This document shows, one piece after another, positions 21,416-31,950 of a DNA stretch of 31,950 bases; within the stretch, counting starts at the first letter, position 1, and the number at the start of each line of letters is the position of its first letter. A model generated the notes under the pieces. That model was not told the origin of the DNA and made no database searches. It worked only from the letters and a program-made list of their open reading frames with translations. The translations under genes were made by a program, and so were the position numbers. Origin of the DNA: Chromera velia (lineage: Eukaryota; Sar; Chromeraceae); the NCBI GenBank assembly GCA_018398765.1, contig JAHBMJ010000155.1:23254-55203 (forward strand). The letters run 5' to 3'.

Positions 21416-22205
21416 CCCTAAATAGCCCCCCGAGGCACTCACCCAACTGGTTAGGTGTATCCCGTATTAATATATGGTGGCGCACGCTAAGCAGCGGGCC
21501 CTTAAATTTAATTGATGGACCGCGCGCGTCTCCGCGCGCTATCGCGCGCTCGACCCGGCCACAATATTAATGTGTAGAGATCGCCTCAGGGGGCGGCTCA
21601 GCTCTGCTGAGATCAGCCGAGAGGCCCTAAGATCGCACACACTCGTATAACGTATTTTTTTATTTTTGGGGGGGGGGGTCGCTTCTATCTCCGTCTGTCA
21701 TGGTGTCACCCGAATTCCAAAATGTGCCCCTCAAGCAACTCGTACAGAGCTGCAATCACACATACCTTAATTACTTCGCATATGTGTCGCCCTCAAGTAA
21801 CTCGCACGGAGTTGCAAGTGTATGCTTGCACGGTCCCGAAAAGCATACTTTGTGCGCGTTGCTGTGGCCCCCGCCCTATGTACCTGCACAAGACATGCCT
21901 AAGCCCCCAATGTGGTGCGCATCAATCAAATTTACGGACCCCCTAAAAGGTCCCCCAAGAAACTTACCCAACTAGTAAGATATCTCATAAATATGTAGTG
22001 TGCGTCGATCACGTTTGTCAATGTATGTAGAGGTACAACCGCGTCCTTCAGCTATATTTGCGTGCGTCAAAATTGGCTTCTTTAATTTAATCGCGATATC
22101 AATCCGCGATTTTTAATTCTGGTACTCTGGCATAGGCCCCACCACCGATGAGAGGCACAGCACGTCCGCTGACGTGCGAAACACACACGCCGCCGCGGTC
22201 AAATT
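21416..22205. other. Sequence between the two gypsy fragments
   Basis: No gene is visible. It includes a CG-alternating stretch (about 21517-21550), a G-run at 21668-21679 and two related blocks (about 21724-21750 and 21791-21816, each CTCAAG-AACTCG-ACGGAG-like). A diverged repeat of the 21408-21480 border recurs at about 21935-22010. It is probably older element debris. Confidence 0.4.
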
Positions 22206-23265
22206 CGTAAGGAGGTAACTCCTCTTCTCCTAAGTGATCGCACTTAGTTCAGTTAGATCTCTATTACGGAAAGTCTGTCAGTTTAAGGTTCACTTCCAAA
22301 CTGCTTCTAGAAGCTTTACAAGAAACTGTTGTTTACTTAATCCAGGCTATACGCAGCTAATTGAATTAATTCCATTTTATTTCTATTTTATTTAATTCTC
22401 TTCTAATACAGACTGGCATGGCGGCGCCTCCATGAGCCTGCGTGCATGTATTGGTCTCTGAGCTGCGGGCGTCCCGTGTGGCGGCGGTGCGCATTAGTTC
22501 GGCTCACCCTGGGATTGGCCGGTCCCGTGGCTCGCCTCACTATGTTACGTGCCCCTCCCCCTTGGAATGTGTATTTCATGCGCTCTGTCCTTCTTCTCAG
22601 CTTTTCTACGGTTAACTGCCAACCAAAATTGACCGTACAATTCCTGTCTATTCACTTTGATCGTCGCTTGAATTCTTCGATTTTCTCTTTTGCATTTTGG
22701 AGGTGGGAGACTGGCTCCCAAGACGCTTCACTCTCAAGGAACCCCACCCATTGCACGTGCTATTGGGTTCCTCTGCCTCTTCCCTGAACACCAAGGACCT
22801 TTTCGACTTCATACTCTTTGTCGACCCAGAAAGGCAATCGGACGGCCGGACGGCCCTGTCCTTCGTGGCAGTACAGCTTGCACAGCAACGTGTGCATATA
22901 TGGGGGTCTTTGCGGCTTCCCGCTGGCAGAACGACTTCGAAATTGTCTCGGGATGATCGAACTGGATCACTTTGAAGGGACCAAACCACAGGCTGTCGAG
23001 CTTGCAGCTGTACAGGGGAAGGCTTTGCAGCAGTTGCCCACCAGGAGCGATGGACAAGCACATAGTCCCCCACCTTAATGTCGTCGGTTAGGCGGCGTCG
23101 TCTGTTAGCATTTCAGATCTGACTGGACTGGGCTGCTTCGAGAGAGACACGGGTGGTCTCAATGGCTTCTCTGTGTTCCTTCAAAAAGTCAGAGGCCTCG
23201 GGGGAAGGCTGAACAGAAGGAGAAAGAGAAAGAGCAGGGAGCGTGAGGGGTTCTCTTCAGATTCA
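22206..23265 (-). mobile_element. Ty3/gypsy chromovirus 3' fragment, copy B
   Basis: Minus orientation and longer than copy A. The end at about 22960-23265 encodes integrase C-terminal features: a LEAAQ...ANRRRR-type stretch, GDYVLVHR, then GPFKVIQFD (the GPY/F module). The chromodomain-like part follows at about 22700-22860, a purine-rich tract near 22547-22563, and a probable LTR at 22206-22545. It is broken, with at least several interruptions, and lacks gag, protease, RT and the integrase core. Its end at 22206 matches the end of copy A at 20605. Confidence 0.65.
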
Positions 23266-23386
23266 ATTGAATTGTTTCACAACTTTTGCTGAGATACATG
23301 GACTTTCTTCAAGTTTTTTGTTGAGCTAAGCCTAGAGTTGAGCTCTCAGCATCCCAGGGGCCAGGGCCAATATAACTCCTTTGCTA

Positions 23387-23686
23387 GCTTAAGCCCAGTT
23401 AAAGTACAGGTAGCCGTCGAGCCAACGGTCAAGGTACCATACCACGCATTAGGCTGGGCTTGTATCACGTACACATGTTGCACACATCATGACGTATGCA
23501 GCAAATAATCGCCGTATGCGTGCAACACGCGTACGTGACACAAGCCTAGCCTAATGCGCGGCATGGTACCTCGACCGTAGGTATGGTACTTCAACTAGCC
23601 CTACGTACTAGTAGCCTATGAGCCCCACTGTACAGCGACATAACTATGTAAAGTGGCCGTCAAGTACTTTAATAGCAACTTAAGCC
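23387..23686. mobile_element. Fold-back (MITE-like) inverted repeat
   Basis: Outer arms: GCTTAAG...TTAAAGTAC at 23387-23407, inverted at 23664-23686. Inner arms: about 63 bp at 23422-23484, inverted at 23514-23581, with about 80-85% identity and essentially only transition differences. The loop is about 30 bp. There is no coding capacity. A non-autonomous DNA transposon or other fold-back element is the likeliest reading. Target-site duplications were not identified. Confidence 0.55.
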
Positions 23687-23810
23687 TTATATATAGGGCT
23701 ACACACTAAAGACTAATAGAAATCTATATAGTTTCTAATTCTACTAGTATATAGTATCTAAAAGGGGGGAAGGGACACATCTTAATATGATCTTATCACT
23801 GAAGCCTCAG

Positions 23811-23883
23811 CAATGGGTCGCACCTTTACCGTTCGCAAGGGTGACTTCTGGTAGAACGGCGACAGTGCTCTACCTAAGGCACC
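23811..23883 (-). repeat. tRNA-like segment, possible SINE head
   Basis: On the minus strand, GGTGCCTTAGGTAGAGCACT resembles a tRNA D-arm/A-box (GGTAGAGC). It is followed by an anticodon-arm-like ACCAGAAGTC and, about 45 bases downstream, by a degenerate B-box (TTGCGAACGG). The 3' acceptor strand does not pair with the 5' end, so this is not an intact tRNA gene. A decayed tRNA-derived SINE fits better. Confidence 0.35.
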
Positions 23884-25127
23884 AATTAAATCACTATCAC
23901 TATCACTTATCACTTATTATTTTATGTAAGTGCGTCTTACTAGGCGTTTTCCGTAATTAGAAGCTGCATGTCGGACTCGAACATTCGGCATTGGGGTGGG
24001 AGGCCAATATAATCCTTTGGACATACAATCCTAATGATATTTTTAAAAAAATAACCCGATACAGACATAAAATTTTACTGTTATTGTTACGGGTATATAA
24101 CTAGGCGGCTAGCGAGGCGGTGAGCATCCGGGCAACGGAGACTTTACTTAGTCTAATAAGTTTACTACTCATCTTCTTGAGAGCACAAAAAGCAGCCTGA
24201 GGCTAGGAGGTATAGGTTAAGAATCTGAGCCTAGAGGCTAGATCTGAGCCTGACTTGTGCGGAAGTTGTACCAAAGAAATTGAAAGAATTTTCTTGGGTT
24301 GGGAATCTCGGGAGACGCTCTGCAAATGCAGGTGACAACATTCACACAGGCCGTCTGTCCCCACAGATGCGTCTCGATCACACAAATTACGCCCACGCAT
24401 AAATGCAGAGGCCCCCACCCACACGCACACCCAAGCTGCCCTCTGATTGAGGAGAAACGCTTACTCATACACAATCAGTCCCGCGTACATGTACACAACC
24501 AAACAAACAAACAGATACATACACACACACAGAGAGCTGCCCTCTGGTTGAGGGAAGGACACAACAAATTGAACGAACCAAACGGCATTGCTGAGAAGAA
24601 ATGAAAGAACTAAGTCGAGTGGATCGACACATCGACTGATAAAAAACGAACGAATTAAATGCGAATTGACGAAACAAAAGAACTGCGGGCAAGGAAACCC
24701 GAAGCACACGTTCCTCAGATTCCATGCATCCAGCAATTAACGTGTTTTCTTCTCTTCTCTTCTCTTCTCTTTTCTGTTGTTGGAGGGATCAAACAAAGAC
24801 GACAGAGCTCCTTTTTTTGTCCAGCCTCCCTCTTCTTCTTAATTCTTGCGCGGGTCAGGCAGGCATGCATGCAGGTAGCAGAAGTAGCGACAGTTTCTTC
24901 CAGCCTGACTCTCCTTCACTCCCTCAGGGCAATTGTTTCTTGCCGTTCCTTCATATCCAAACGGTGTGGGACGAGAACGGAAGACGCCGATGGTAGAAAT
25001 TAAGAGTTAAAGGCAGCAGAGGCGAAACTCGCTGTACTCAAGTCGTTCAGAAATGAAGAGGACCCGGCCTCTCCCCCCATCCCCCCACCCAAGCAAGCAA
25101 GGGAACACCCATGCATGCATGCGTTCA
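23884..25127. other. Intergenic region downstream of the RING gene
   Basis: The part at 23884-24130 is AT-rich with a TATCACT repeat near 23896-23920. The remainder has (CA)n near 24524-24532, (TTCTC)n at about 24752-24772 and short open frames without splice support. It probably contains the 3' UTR of the minus-strand RING gene. Confidence 0.45.
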
Positions 25128-25559
25128 TCAAGAACAGTGTGTGGCGTCGTGCTTGCACACGGGGCACACAAGGGACCTGCACGGGGGGGGATGGTTGGTC
25201 GGTCAGTAAGTGAGCGAGTGAGTGAGTCAGTGAATGGACGTCAAAGTTCAATAAATGAGCAAAAAGTCAATGACAAACTGACTGACTGACTACCTGACCG
25301 GCTGGCACGAGAAGAGAAAGAAGTTTCCATCCTCTCTGTGACCTCTCTGTGAATTCCTGCTTTGCCTTCTACTTGCAGACAGACTCTATCGTCTTTTCTT
25401 TCCCTTTTTCTCTTGCTTCACTCTCTTCTGTTTTTTTCTTTCTTCTTGCAGACAAACAGACAGACAGACAGACAGAGACCTGATGTGCTCTTCAGCAGAC
25501 AGGAAAGGAGCAGGTCACTCATATCAGAGGGCTCAAAGAGTATTGCAGCACAGAGAGAG

Positions 25560-25602
<43 letters not shown>

Positions 25603-26525
25603 GAGACAGGGAGGGAGGGAGAGAGAACATGCCCCCCCGGAACAGACAAGAGACGGAGACAAGAAGAGGAAAAAAAAACAACCTACCTCTGCAGCCACCT
25701 GTCGATGCACCTCGAGTGGAAGGCGTGAGCACACGGAAGCCTGCATGCGTAGATACACGCTTAGCGAGTGAGTGTTTTTTTTCTGTGCTTTTCTTTCTTC
25801 GTTCGTACGATTGTCAATTCATGCGTTCGTTCCTTCCTTCTTCCTTCTTCTTAGTTGTTCGCTCATTCTTTTGTTCACTTGCTCAATCTTTTCCTCCTCC
25901 GTTCACTGCCTCGTCAAGTGATTGCTTCCTACCTGGAGTTTTCTTTCTCTCGTTTCTCTCTTCCTCAAATGTCCTCCTCCAAGTCCCATGAACGACAGAC
26001 AAAGAGAATGAGAATGAGAAAGACAAACAGAAGACAGGCACACATGCAGACAATAATATAGACGGACCTCCTGATATTCTCGCCGCCCTCAAATTTGTCC
26101 AGACAGATACGACACTCCGGCCCCGCGTCGCTCCTCGCAAGTCTCTCCACTGCGACAGGGGGGGGGAAGGGGAGGGGGGGCAAAAAGGAGATACATGGAG
26201 TGATTGAGTGAGTGAGTGACTGAGTGAGTGAGGGAGTGAGGGAGTGAGGGAGGGGGAGAGTGGGTTGAAATTCTTCAGTAAGGTGCTGAACTGTTCCTCA
26301 GACAAACATGAAGCAAAAGGGAATGGTTCTTTCTTTCTTTCTTTCTTTCTTTCTTGCTCTTCTCCGTGCCTCCCTTCCCTGTCTGAGTTTTTGACTTCGG
26401 ACAGACTCGCTTGAGGAGGCTTTGACTTCCTTCCGAGAAGTAAGAACACAAGTTGGATGATGGAATTCAAGTTCCCTCTCTTCTTTCAACCAACACAGTC
26501 AAATCAAACAGTCCGTGAAACACCA

Positions 26526-26561
<36 letters not shown>

Positions 26562-29500
26562 ACTCACTCACAGAGAGCACACACGTCCACGCACACCTAC
26601 CACTCTCTTCATCAAGCGTTTGGGTGGGGAGTCTGTTGATGTCCGACGCTTCCATCCCACGCGGGGGCGGCGCCCCGTCCTGGGGGTCGAACAAGTGAGC
26701 CAGCCCCGCGGCGGCGCCTCCTGGCATCCCCCCATGCACCAACCCCATCCCCTCACGCATGAACACCGGATGGAAGTTCGGGTGCAGATGCCGGTGCCGT
26801 CTCTGGCCCCCTCTTGCCCTGCTGTCTCCTCTGTCCGCCCCCCCCCCTCCCAACTGGAGATTCATGTTCAATCCCATACCTAAGCCCAGGGAGAAGCCCC
26901 CAATGCTCATTCCCCCCTGCTGCTGTTGCTGCTGGACTTGATCGAAGTGCTGTTGGAAGTGGGCCATCTGGGCGGAGGAGGAGGAGGTGGGTGCAGGTTG
27001 GCGTCTCCTCCTACTCTGCAAACACATGCAAGGGGATGAGGAGAGGAGCGGTGACAGAATGACGTGTGTGTCTCAGGGAGGGGGGGGGAGTGTCTCCTTC
27101 CCTCATTTTGCGGACAGTAGGGGGGGGAAGGCGCGTGAGAGGGTGGGTGAGAGGGGAGACGCATCACATGTGCTTACAGGCCCACACAAATGAACACACA
27201 CGAATTATTCAGTAGAATAGGCAAGCGGGAAGGCCCCCACACAGGAACACGCAGCCGTCTCTCAACCCTTCAATTGCTCTTTGAAATTATTCCACACAAC
27301 AAGAGTGAGTGGCAAGAAAAAGGAAAAACATAGGAGGCAAAAAAAAGAAGAATCCCAATGGAAACATTGACTCACCGGCTGAGAAGGTGCACCCATGGCC
27401 GCCGCCACAGCGTCCATATGCGCGTCCAAGTGTGAGGACATGCGGTCCCTCGAATCTCTCAGGTTTCGGAGCATTGAGTCGGTGTCGGCATCTGCGGACT
27501 GCGGCCGGGGCCTTCTCAGACCTGACGCTGCCGGGGCCCCTGAGGGGGATGCGGGCCCCGCTGCATCTCTGGAAGCGGACGCAGAGGGCGCGGCAGCTGC
27601 TGCTGCTGCTGCGGCAGTGGCGGCGCTTTCTGATGCACCTTCAGTGGCGGCTCTGGGTCCCCTGTGTCTGTCTCTGACCCTCTCTCTGCCGAAACTGAAA
27701 GGCAAACCCAGGCCGAGGCCTAGGGAAGGATCACCAATCGGCCCTCCTCTGTGAATTACCGCAGTTCTACTTCCTCCTCCACCAGGCCGCCTTCTTTCTC
27801 TCTCTCCCCCTCCTTCTCCCTCTCTCTCACCTTCCCCAGAAGGCGAAGCAGACGAAGCACCTCCCCCCCCCTCCATGTAGAAGGGTACCCCCGCCCCGCC
27901 ATTCCCCCTATTCGACTGCCACCACTCGTCCTCCACATCGATCCCCCCTCCGTCAAGGTCAATTCCCTCTCCTCCCCCAAAGAAAAAGCCATCACGGTCG
28001 TTCAACGAATCCGCATCGATGACCTCCTGAAGGTCGGACGAGACGGAACGACGGTTGAAGGGATTCGTTCGACTCACACGAACAACACGCGTTCTCGAGG
28101 GCCCCCCCCCTCCAAAAGAGCCCTCAACCAAGAGAGATGAGGGCCCCGGCACAACGCCTGACGGACCCGGTTGCCGGGGCCTACGGACCCTCGAGTCTTC
28201 GTTTCCTGTTCTCTCTGGTTCCTCCACATGGAATGGTCCCAGGTTCCCCCTGTGAAGCACTCCCGTGAACCCCCCCCTCCCACTCCCAGGCCGTCCCCCT
28301 ACAAATCCGAAGTCTCCCCCAAACCCCCGTTGGTATTCTCGTGATTGCAGTTTGCACGCAATCATGTGATCGGAATGCGCTGCAGAGAGGAGGCAGGGAG
28401 GGAGGGAGGGAAAGATTGTAGCAACACAGTGGAAGGATCACTGCGAAAGGGCTTTCTTGTTTGAAGTTTACGTGTCCGAAGCCATTAGAGAATACTGTAG
28501 ACAGTAGGAAGCGCTTAGGGCAGAAGAGAAGACAGAAAAGAAAGAGAAAAAAAGAAGGGGAAAAGATCACAGCATGCCACAGACGAAGGGAGAGAGAGAC
28601 AGGAATGGCGGTCCTTCATTCGCCCCTTTCTTCCTCTTCTTCTACTTTCCTTCCCTACCTCCTCGGTCTTTCCTTCCTTCCTTCCTCCCAAACAAACAGA
28701 CGGGCGCAAAAAAAGCCCACAAAAGACCTCCAAGTGATCACAACGCAGCAAGCTCAATGCACGTGTTCTGGTTGTCAAATCATACCACTCAAACTCACTT
28801 GAGGCCTCTACCATCTCCTGACAATACTTGCATTTCTTCATGCTGTAGGCAGACGGAGCACCCGCGCCAGAAGCCGCAGCTGCCCCCGCAGCTTGCTGAC
28901 TCGAGGAGGACGCAGCACCAGCCCCCCCCTCCTCGTCTCTCTCTCCCCCACGCATAGACTCATCCAACTGAGAAGGCAAAGCAACTGCCGCACGTTGGTC
29001 CTGTCCGAGTGCCTCTCTCTCATCCCCCTCTTCCCCCTCCCCTTCTCCATCAACGTCAATGATATCAGAGTTCCCATTCCCATCCCCTAGCGCTATCCCT
29101 CTCCCAAGGGCCATTCCGATCCCAATCTCATCATTCAGATCGTCGTCGGGAGGCTCAAACATCTGCACGTCACTGCTGCTGTTACTCAACCTCGGCTCCT
29201 CCGACTGCTGGAAGGGAAGATCCGCACGAAACAGCCGGGGGGGGCTGGGGGCTCTCCTGCTGCTGGCGTTGCCGCCGTTATCCTCATTGTCTTCGATGCT
29301 CCTGAATCCCTCACTCATCTCCTCTCCCTCCCCCTCCGCCACATCGATCACCTCAGGAAGATCTGAAGGCGCCTGGGGGCACGACCGTGCCTGGTGGAGC
29401 GGCCAGTTGTTGGCAGGCACTTCCTGCACGCATGTTGGAAATCAGTCAGAAAGGAGACGATCAAGAGAGAGAAGAAGATACAGACGACGATTGATCATGA

Positions 29501-29595
29501 TCACCACAACACAGCTTCGACGATGAAGAATGCGTAAAGCGACTGACCCTCTGGCACGTGGGGCATCTGACACTGTCCACACTGCTCGACGTCAT
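25128..29595 (-). CDS. RING-H2 E3 ubiquitin ligase with two C2HC zinc fingers
   Basis: Seven exons in transcript order: 29595-29548, 29423-28799, 28379-27376, 27015-26601, 26149-26068, 25740-25687 and 25176-25128 (TGA). The total is 2277 bp (758 residues), and all six junctions keep phase. The C-terminus is a full RING-H2: C710-x2-C713-x14-C728-x-H730-x2-H733-x2-C736-x10-C747-x2-C750. This fold recruits E2 enzymes to transfer ubiquitin. Two C2HC fingers precede it: C11-x2-C14-x11-H26-x4-C31 and C214-x2-C217-x11-H229-x3-C233, each split by an intron. The middle is acidic and then Gly/Arg/Ala-rich, with a poly-Gln run in exon 4; it is probably disordered. There is no membrane segment, so it is likely cytosolic or nuclear. 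The start is the first ATG after an in-frame stop. The fingers could bind ubiquitin or a substrate; I cannot tell which. Confidence 0.85.
25563..25599 (+). repeat. (GA)n microsatellite in the last intron of the RING gene
   Basis: About eighteen GA copies lie between exons 6 and 7. In gene sense this is a (TC)n tract. Confidence 0.85.
26199..26252 (+). repeat. (GTGA)n microsatellite in intron 4 of the RING gene
   Basis: Imperfect GTGA/GGGA copies. The same intron also carries (CTTT)n at about 26328-26354 and (CA)n at about 26527-26557. Confidence 0.8.
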
Positions 29596-30390
29596 CTTTT
29601 TCAACAAACGAATCCACGAACACAGGTCTCACAAAAAGTTCACCACCCACAAGAAACAGAGAGACGACCCACAAGTTGACATAAGTCTCCCCCGCACGAA
29701 CCCTCTTTCGCACGCAGGACTCATCAAAAGGCCTCGCTTCAGCGCAAAAGGTATTCACAGACACCCTAGACAGAGAATCAATCTGGAGATGCACCCGCAG
29801 TGCACACCGTTGGAAAGGGTTTGCAAGAAAGGAACGTGCGGGTTCAGTCGATTCTTGGGGGCATCGTCGTCTCGCAGTTAGTTAGCTCGGCATAAGCTCG
29901 GCTTAATTTTCATGCATGCGTGGCTCGGTTTATCTCGGCCCACGAGAGGGCCCCGCAAAGTCATCCCGAAAAGCGAAATTCTGCCTGCCAAACAGCGGAC
30001 GAGGGCTGCGCGGTCGGCGGCCTATATCACATTCATTAGCATGCAACGACTGATCGATCGATCTGTATCCTCACACCCAAAGAGTGTGATCGTTGTCCTT
30101 GTCTGGTGCTAGGTCCTAGCACCTAGTGATTGTGCTTAGGGCACTCGGCTATTTTCCTTCAATCCCCTGACTTATTCCCGTCCCCTTTGAAATTTCTTTC
30201 AAGAAAATGATTTTCGTTCTTCCTCGCATTCTGGCATCCATAGGAAATCTGCAGCAGGCCTGTGCGTTGGTCCTGCTCTCTCCGGTGACCGTATATGAAG
30301 GTGTGAGAGAAAGTGCATGCGGGGCGGCGTGTTGAGGCGGCGCGCTGGGCAGGCTATGCGGACCTTTAGTGGGGGTCGTGCAGTTTCTCA
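29596..30390. other. Upstream region of the RING gene
   Basis: This is the expected promoter and 5' leader of the minus-strand RING gene. I see no clear TATA-like element at a sensible distance. It contains a perfect 9-bp inverted repeat at 30105-30123 and GC-rich patches near 29930-30030. No gene is supported. Confidence 0.4.
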
Positions 30391-30705
30391 TGTTGAAGCA
30401 GTGACAGAATCACTGTTGAAAGACCCTAGAAGCCACTAGATCTTATCAACTAGAAGCTTATCATTAGAGTCTCTTAAGATCTTCTTACAGGGAAAGACTG
30501 AAGGACGGGATGCATTGTATGTTCCCGTTCTTTTCATTGTTCAGCCGTTTCATCTCATTACATTTTATGAGCATGCTACTATTGATTGCAATTAATTCAA
30601 ATTGCATGAAGAAGCATATACATGTATGCATGCAGCTTGGCATGGCTCATCAATCTATAAGGTGGCGCATATGGCGGCGGGCACTTCAGGCATGGCGGCT
30701 CAACA
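30391..30705 (-). repeat. Putative 3' LTR of the copia element
   Basis: The 315-bp block starts TGTTGAAGC and ends GGCTCAACA, the short inverted ends typical of copia LTRs. On its pol side a purine-rich tract adjoins directly. The partner LTR lies outside the window, so identity and target-site duplication cannot be judged. Confidence 0.6.
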
Positions 30706-31950
30706 ATCACCCCCTGACTGAGGCACAGACGAAGGAACAAATACAGAGCTGTCTGTCTACCCACAACGCCGACTGACTCTCATATACATGCTCGATCGCT
30801 TCGCAAAGTCAATCTTCTTAACACGTGCTCCTGCTTTCTCTTTCTTCTCAACTCTCACAGTGGAAGGAACGTTACCATTGCAGCGCTCTAACATGAGCTT
30901 GGTCTATCTATCTGCCCTCATGTCACTAGTCCTGCACCAGTACACACGGGAACGCAGACGACGCAATTCCTGCCTAACATAAGCAAGAAAACCATTCATA
31001 GCGGGCTCTGCCTTTACCTGTCTAGACTCTAGCTGATCCATCAACGGCCTGGAATCCGTCACGAATTCAATCGGCACTTTCTTACACCAAAGCGCCTCTG
31101 CCAGATCCTTCCAAGCAAAAGCTTTCTTTACGCTCTCTGCAGATGCAACTGTCTCCGACGAAGTGCTTGAAATCAGCTTTTGCTTCACTCTTGCACTCTT
31201 TCACGTAAAAAGGTTGCTCTTTCTTAAAGCATGAATCCTTTCTCTGTCTACCTGTTCTGTCTGATCAACAAGGTAAGCTTCGTTTCCCCATCGCCCTTCA
31301 CACTTCTGGAGAGAGTAAGACCCATCATGGAAAATAACCATCTTGAGGTCCTTGACTGCGGTAAAAACAAGAGAGGTCTTCCTTTGCTTCACATGATTCA
31401 ACAAACGCAAACCACCTTCTACCTTCTCTGCAGACGGCTTAGTCGACTACCGACTCAGCTCACCAAAAAGAAAAGAAATGTCTGGCTGTGTCCTTACTGC
31501 CCACCTAGTCACCCCCATGATCTTTTGCATGAGGGGCACATATTCTTCTTTAATCTCTTCTTCTGTTGGAGGGTCCAAAAGGTCTGGTCTGATCTTTCCC
31601 CCCTTCAGTTTGCTCTCTTCCACTTCAACGGACTCAAGATACTCTTCCTGACTTATCTCAAAACCTTCCTTTGTTTTCTTTAGTTGCATGCCTATGTAGC
31701 TCATTGTCTCTCCTTCTTTCAACACCTCGGGCTCGTCCATTTTCAGTTTCTCTTAAAGAGGAGAAAGGAAAGAAAGAGGATCTTTAGTAAAAAGAAGAAG
31801 ATCATCGATATGCCTAACTAACACGGCCTTCACTTCACCCCCCTCCCCGCCTCTGTGAACGAAAATGCTTTCTTTTATCTCCTCCCATCCCAATTCCTTT
31901 GCTATCTTCTTAAAGGAGAGAGAGAAGAGACGGGGACTGTCTGCAAGGCC
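30391..31950 (-). mobile_element. Ty1/copia element, 3' part with LTR
   Basis: Minus orientation, running off the window end. Pol pieces in order: an RT active-site region with HIDDLLLF (about 31815-31835), the RT end with YIGMQL, SQEEY and RTQPDISF (31447-31740), the connection (31201-31410), and RNase H with TDSRPLMDQLESRQ and YWCRTSDMRAD (about 30900-31190). A purine-rich tract near 30706-30718 borders a 315-bp putative 3' LTR at 30391-30705, which begins TGTTGA and ends TCAACA. The copy is broken by a handful of interruptions and is better preserved than the copia fossil near 6 kb, so probably younger. Confidence 0.75.

Noticed and set aside
23960-23990. B-box-like TGTTCGAGTCCGACA on the minus strand
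   Set aside because: No A-box at the right distance and no cloverleaf, so it is not called as a tRNA.
25480-25520. Alternative last exon for the RING gene reading ...CSFPVC then stop
   Set aside because: It would give C-x4-C at the end of the RING finger. The exon at 25176-25128 gives the canonical C-x2-C (CPVCK) in the correct phase.
26467-27677. Plus-strand open frames opposite the RING gene
   Set aside because: They are shadows of the Gly/Gln-rich minus-strand exons, which join in phase and carry the zinc-finger and RING parts.

Overview
The window looks like nuclear DNA of an alveolate alga, most likely a chromerid such as Chromera velia. This is an inference from style, not from a search. 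The genes are split by many GT-AG introns packed with micro- and minisatellites. One enzyme starts with a signal peptide followed by a phenylalanine-led transit-peptide-like stretch, as used for complex plastids. Decayed Ty1/copia and Ty3/gypsy copies lie between the genes. Exon models were built by eye, requiring GT-AG borders and matching codon phase across every junction. They have not been checked against transcripts.

Layout. (1) 1-2889, plus strand: the 3' part of a charged, low-complexity protein of unknown function, five exons. (2) 3139-3870, minus strand: weak evidence for the last exons of another gene. (3) 3870-8340: AT-rich repeat land with a possible non-LTR retroelement tail and a decayed copia copy. 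(4) 8652-13167, plus strand: a complete four-exon gene for a FAD-dependent amine-oxidase-like flavoprotein with a probable plastid-targeting leader. (5) 14771-20060, minus strand: a ten-exon gene for a 742-residue protein with an F-box and a second, homologous F-box-like motif. (6) 20430-24130: a transposon island with two copies of the 3' part of a chromodomain-bearing Ty3/gypsy element, a fold-back repeat and a tRNA-like SINE remnant. (7) 25128-29595, minus strand: a seven-exon gene for a 758-residue putative E3 ubiquitin ligase with two C2HC zinc fingers and a C-terminal RING-H2 finger. (8) 30391-31950: the 3' end of a minus-strand copia element with its LTR.

The F-box and RING genes both point to ubiquitin ligation and lie on the same strand, but nothing shows that they work together. 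The most unusual feature is how often splice sites are themselves duplicated. A 69-bp unit made of an exon end plus its 5' splice site is repeated six times in the flavoprotein gene. Both splice sites of the last F-box-gene intron are duplicated. Several introns open with tetranucleotide arrays that repeat the donor motif.
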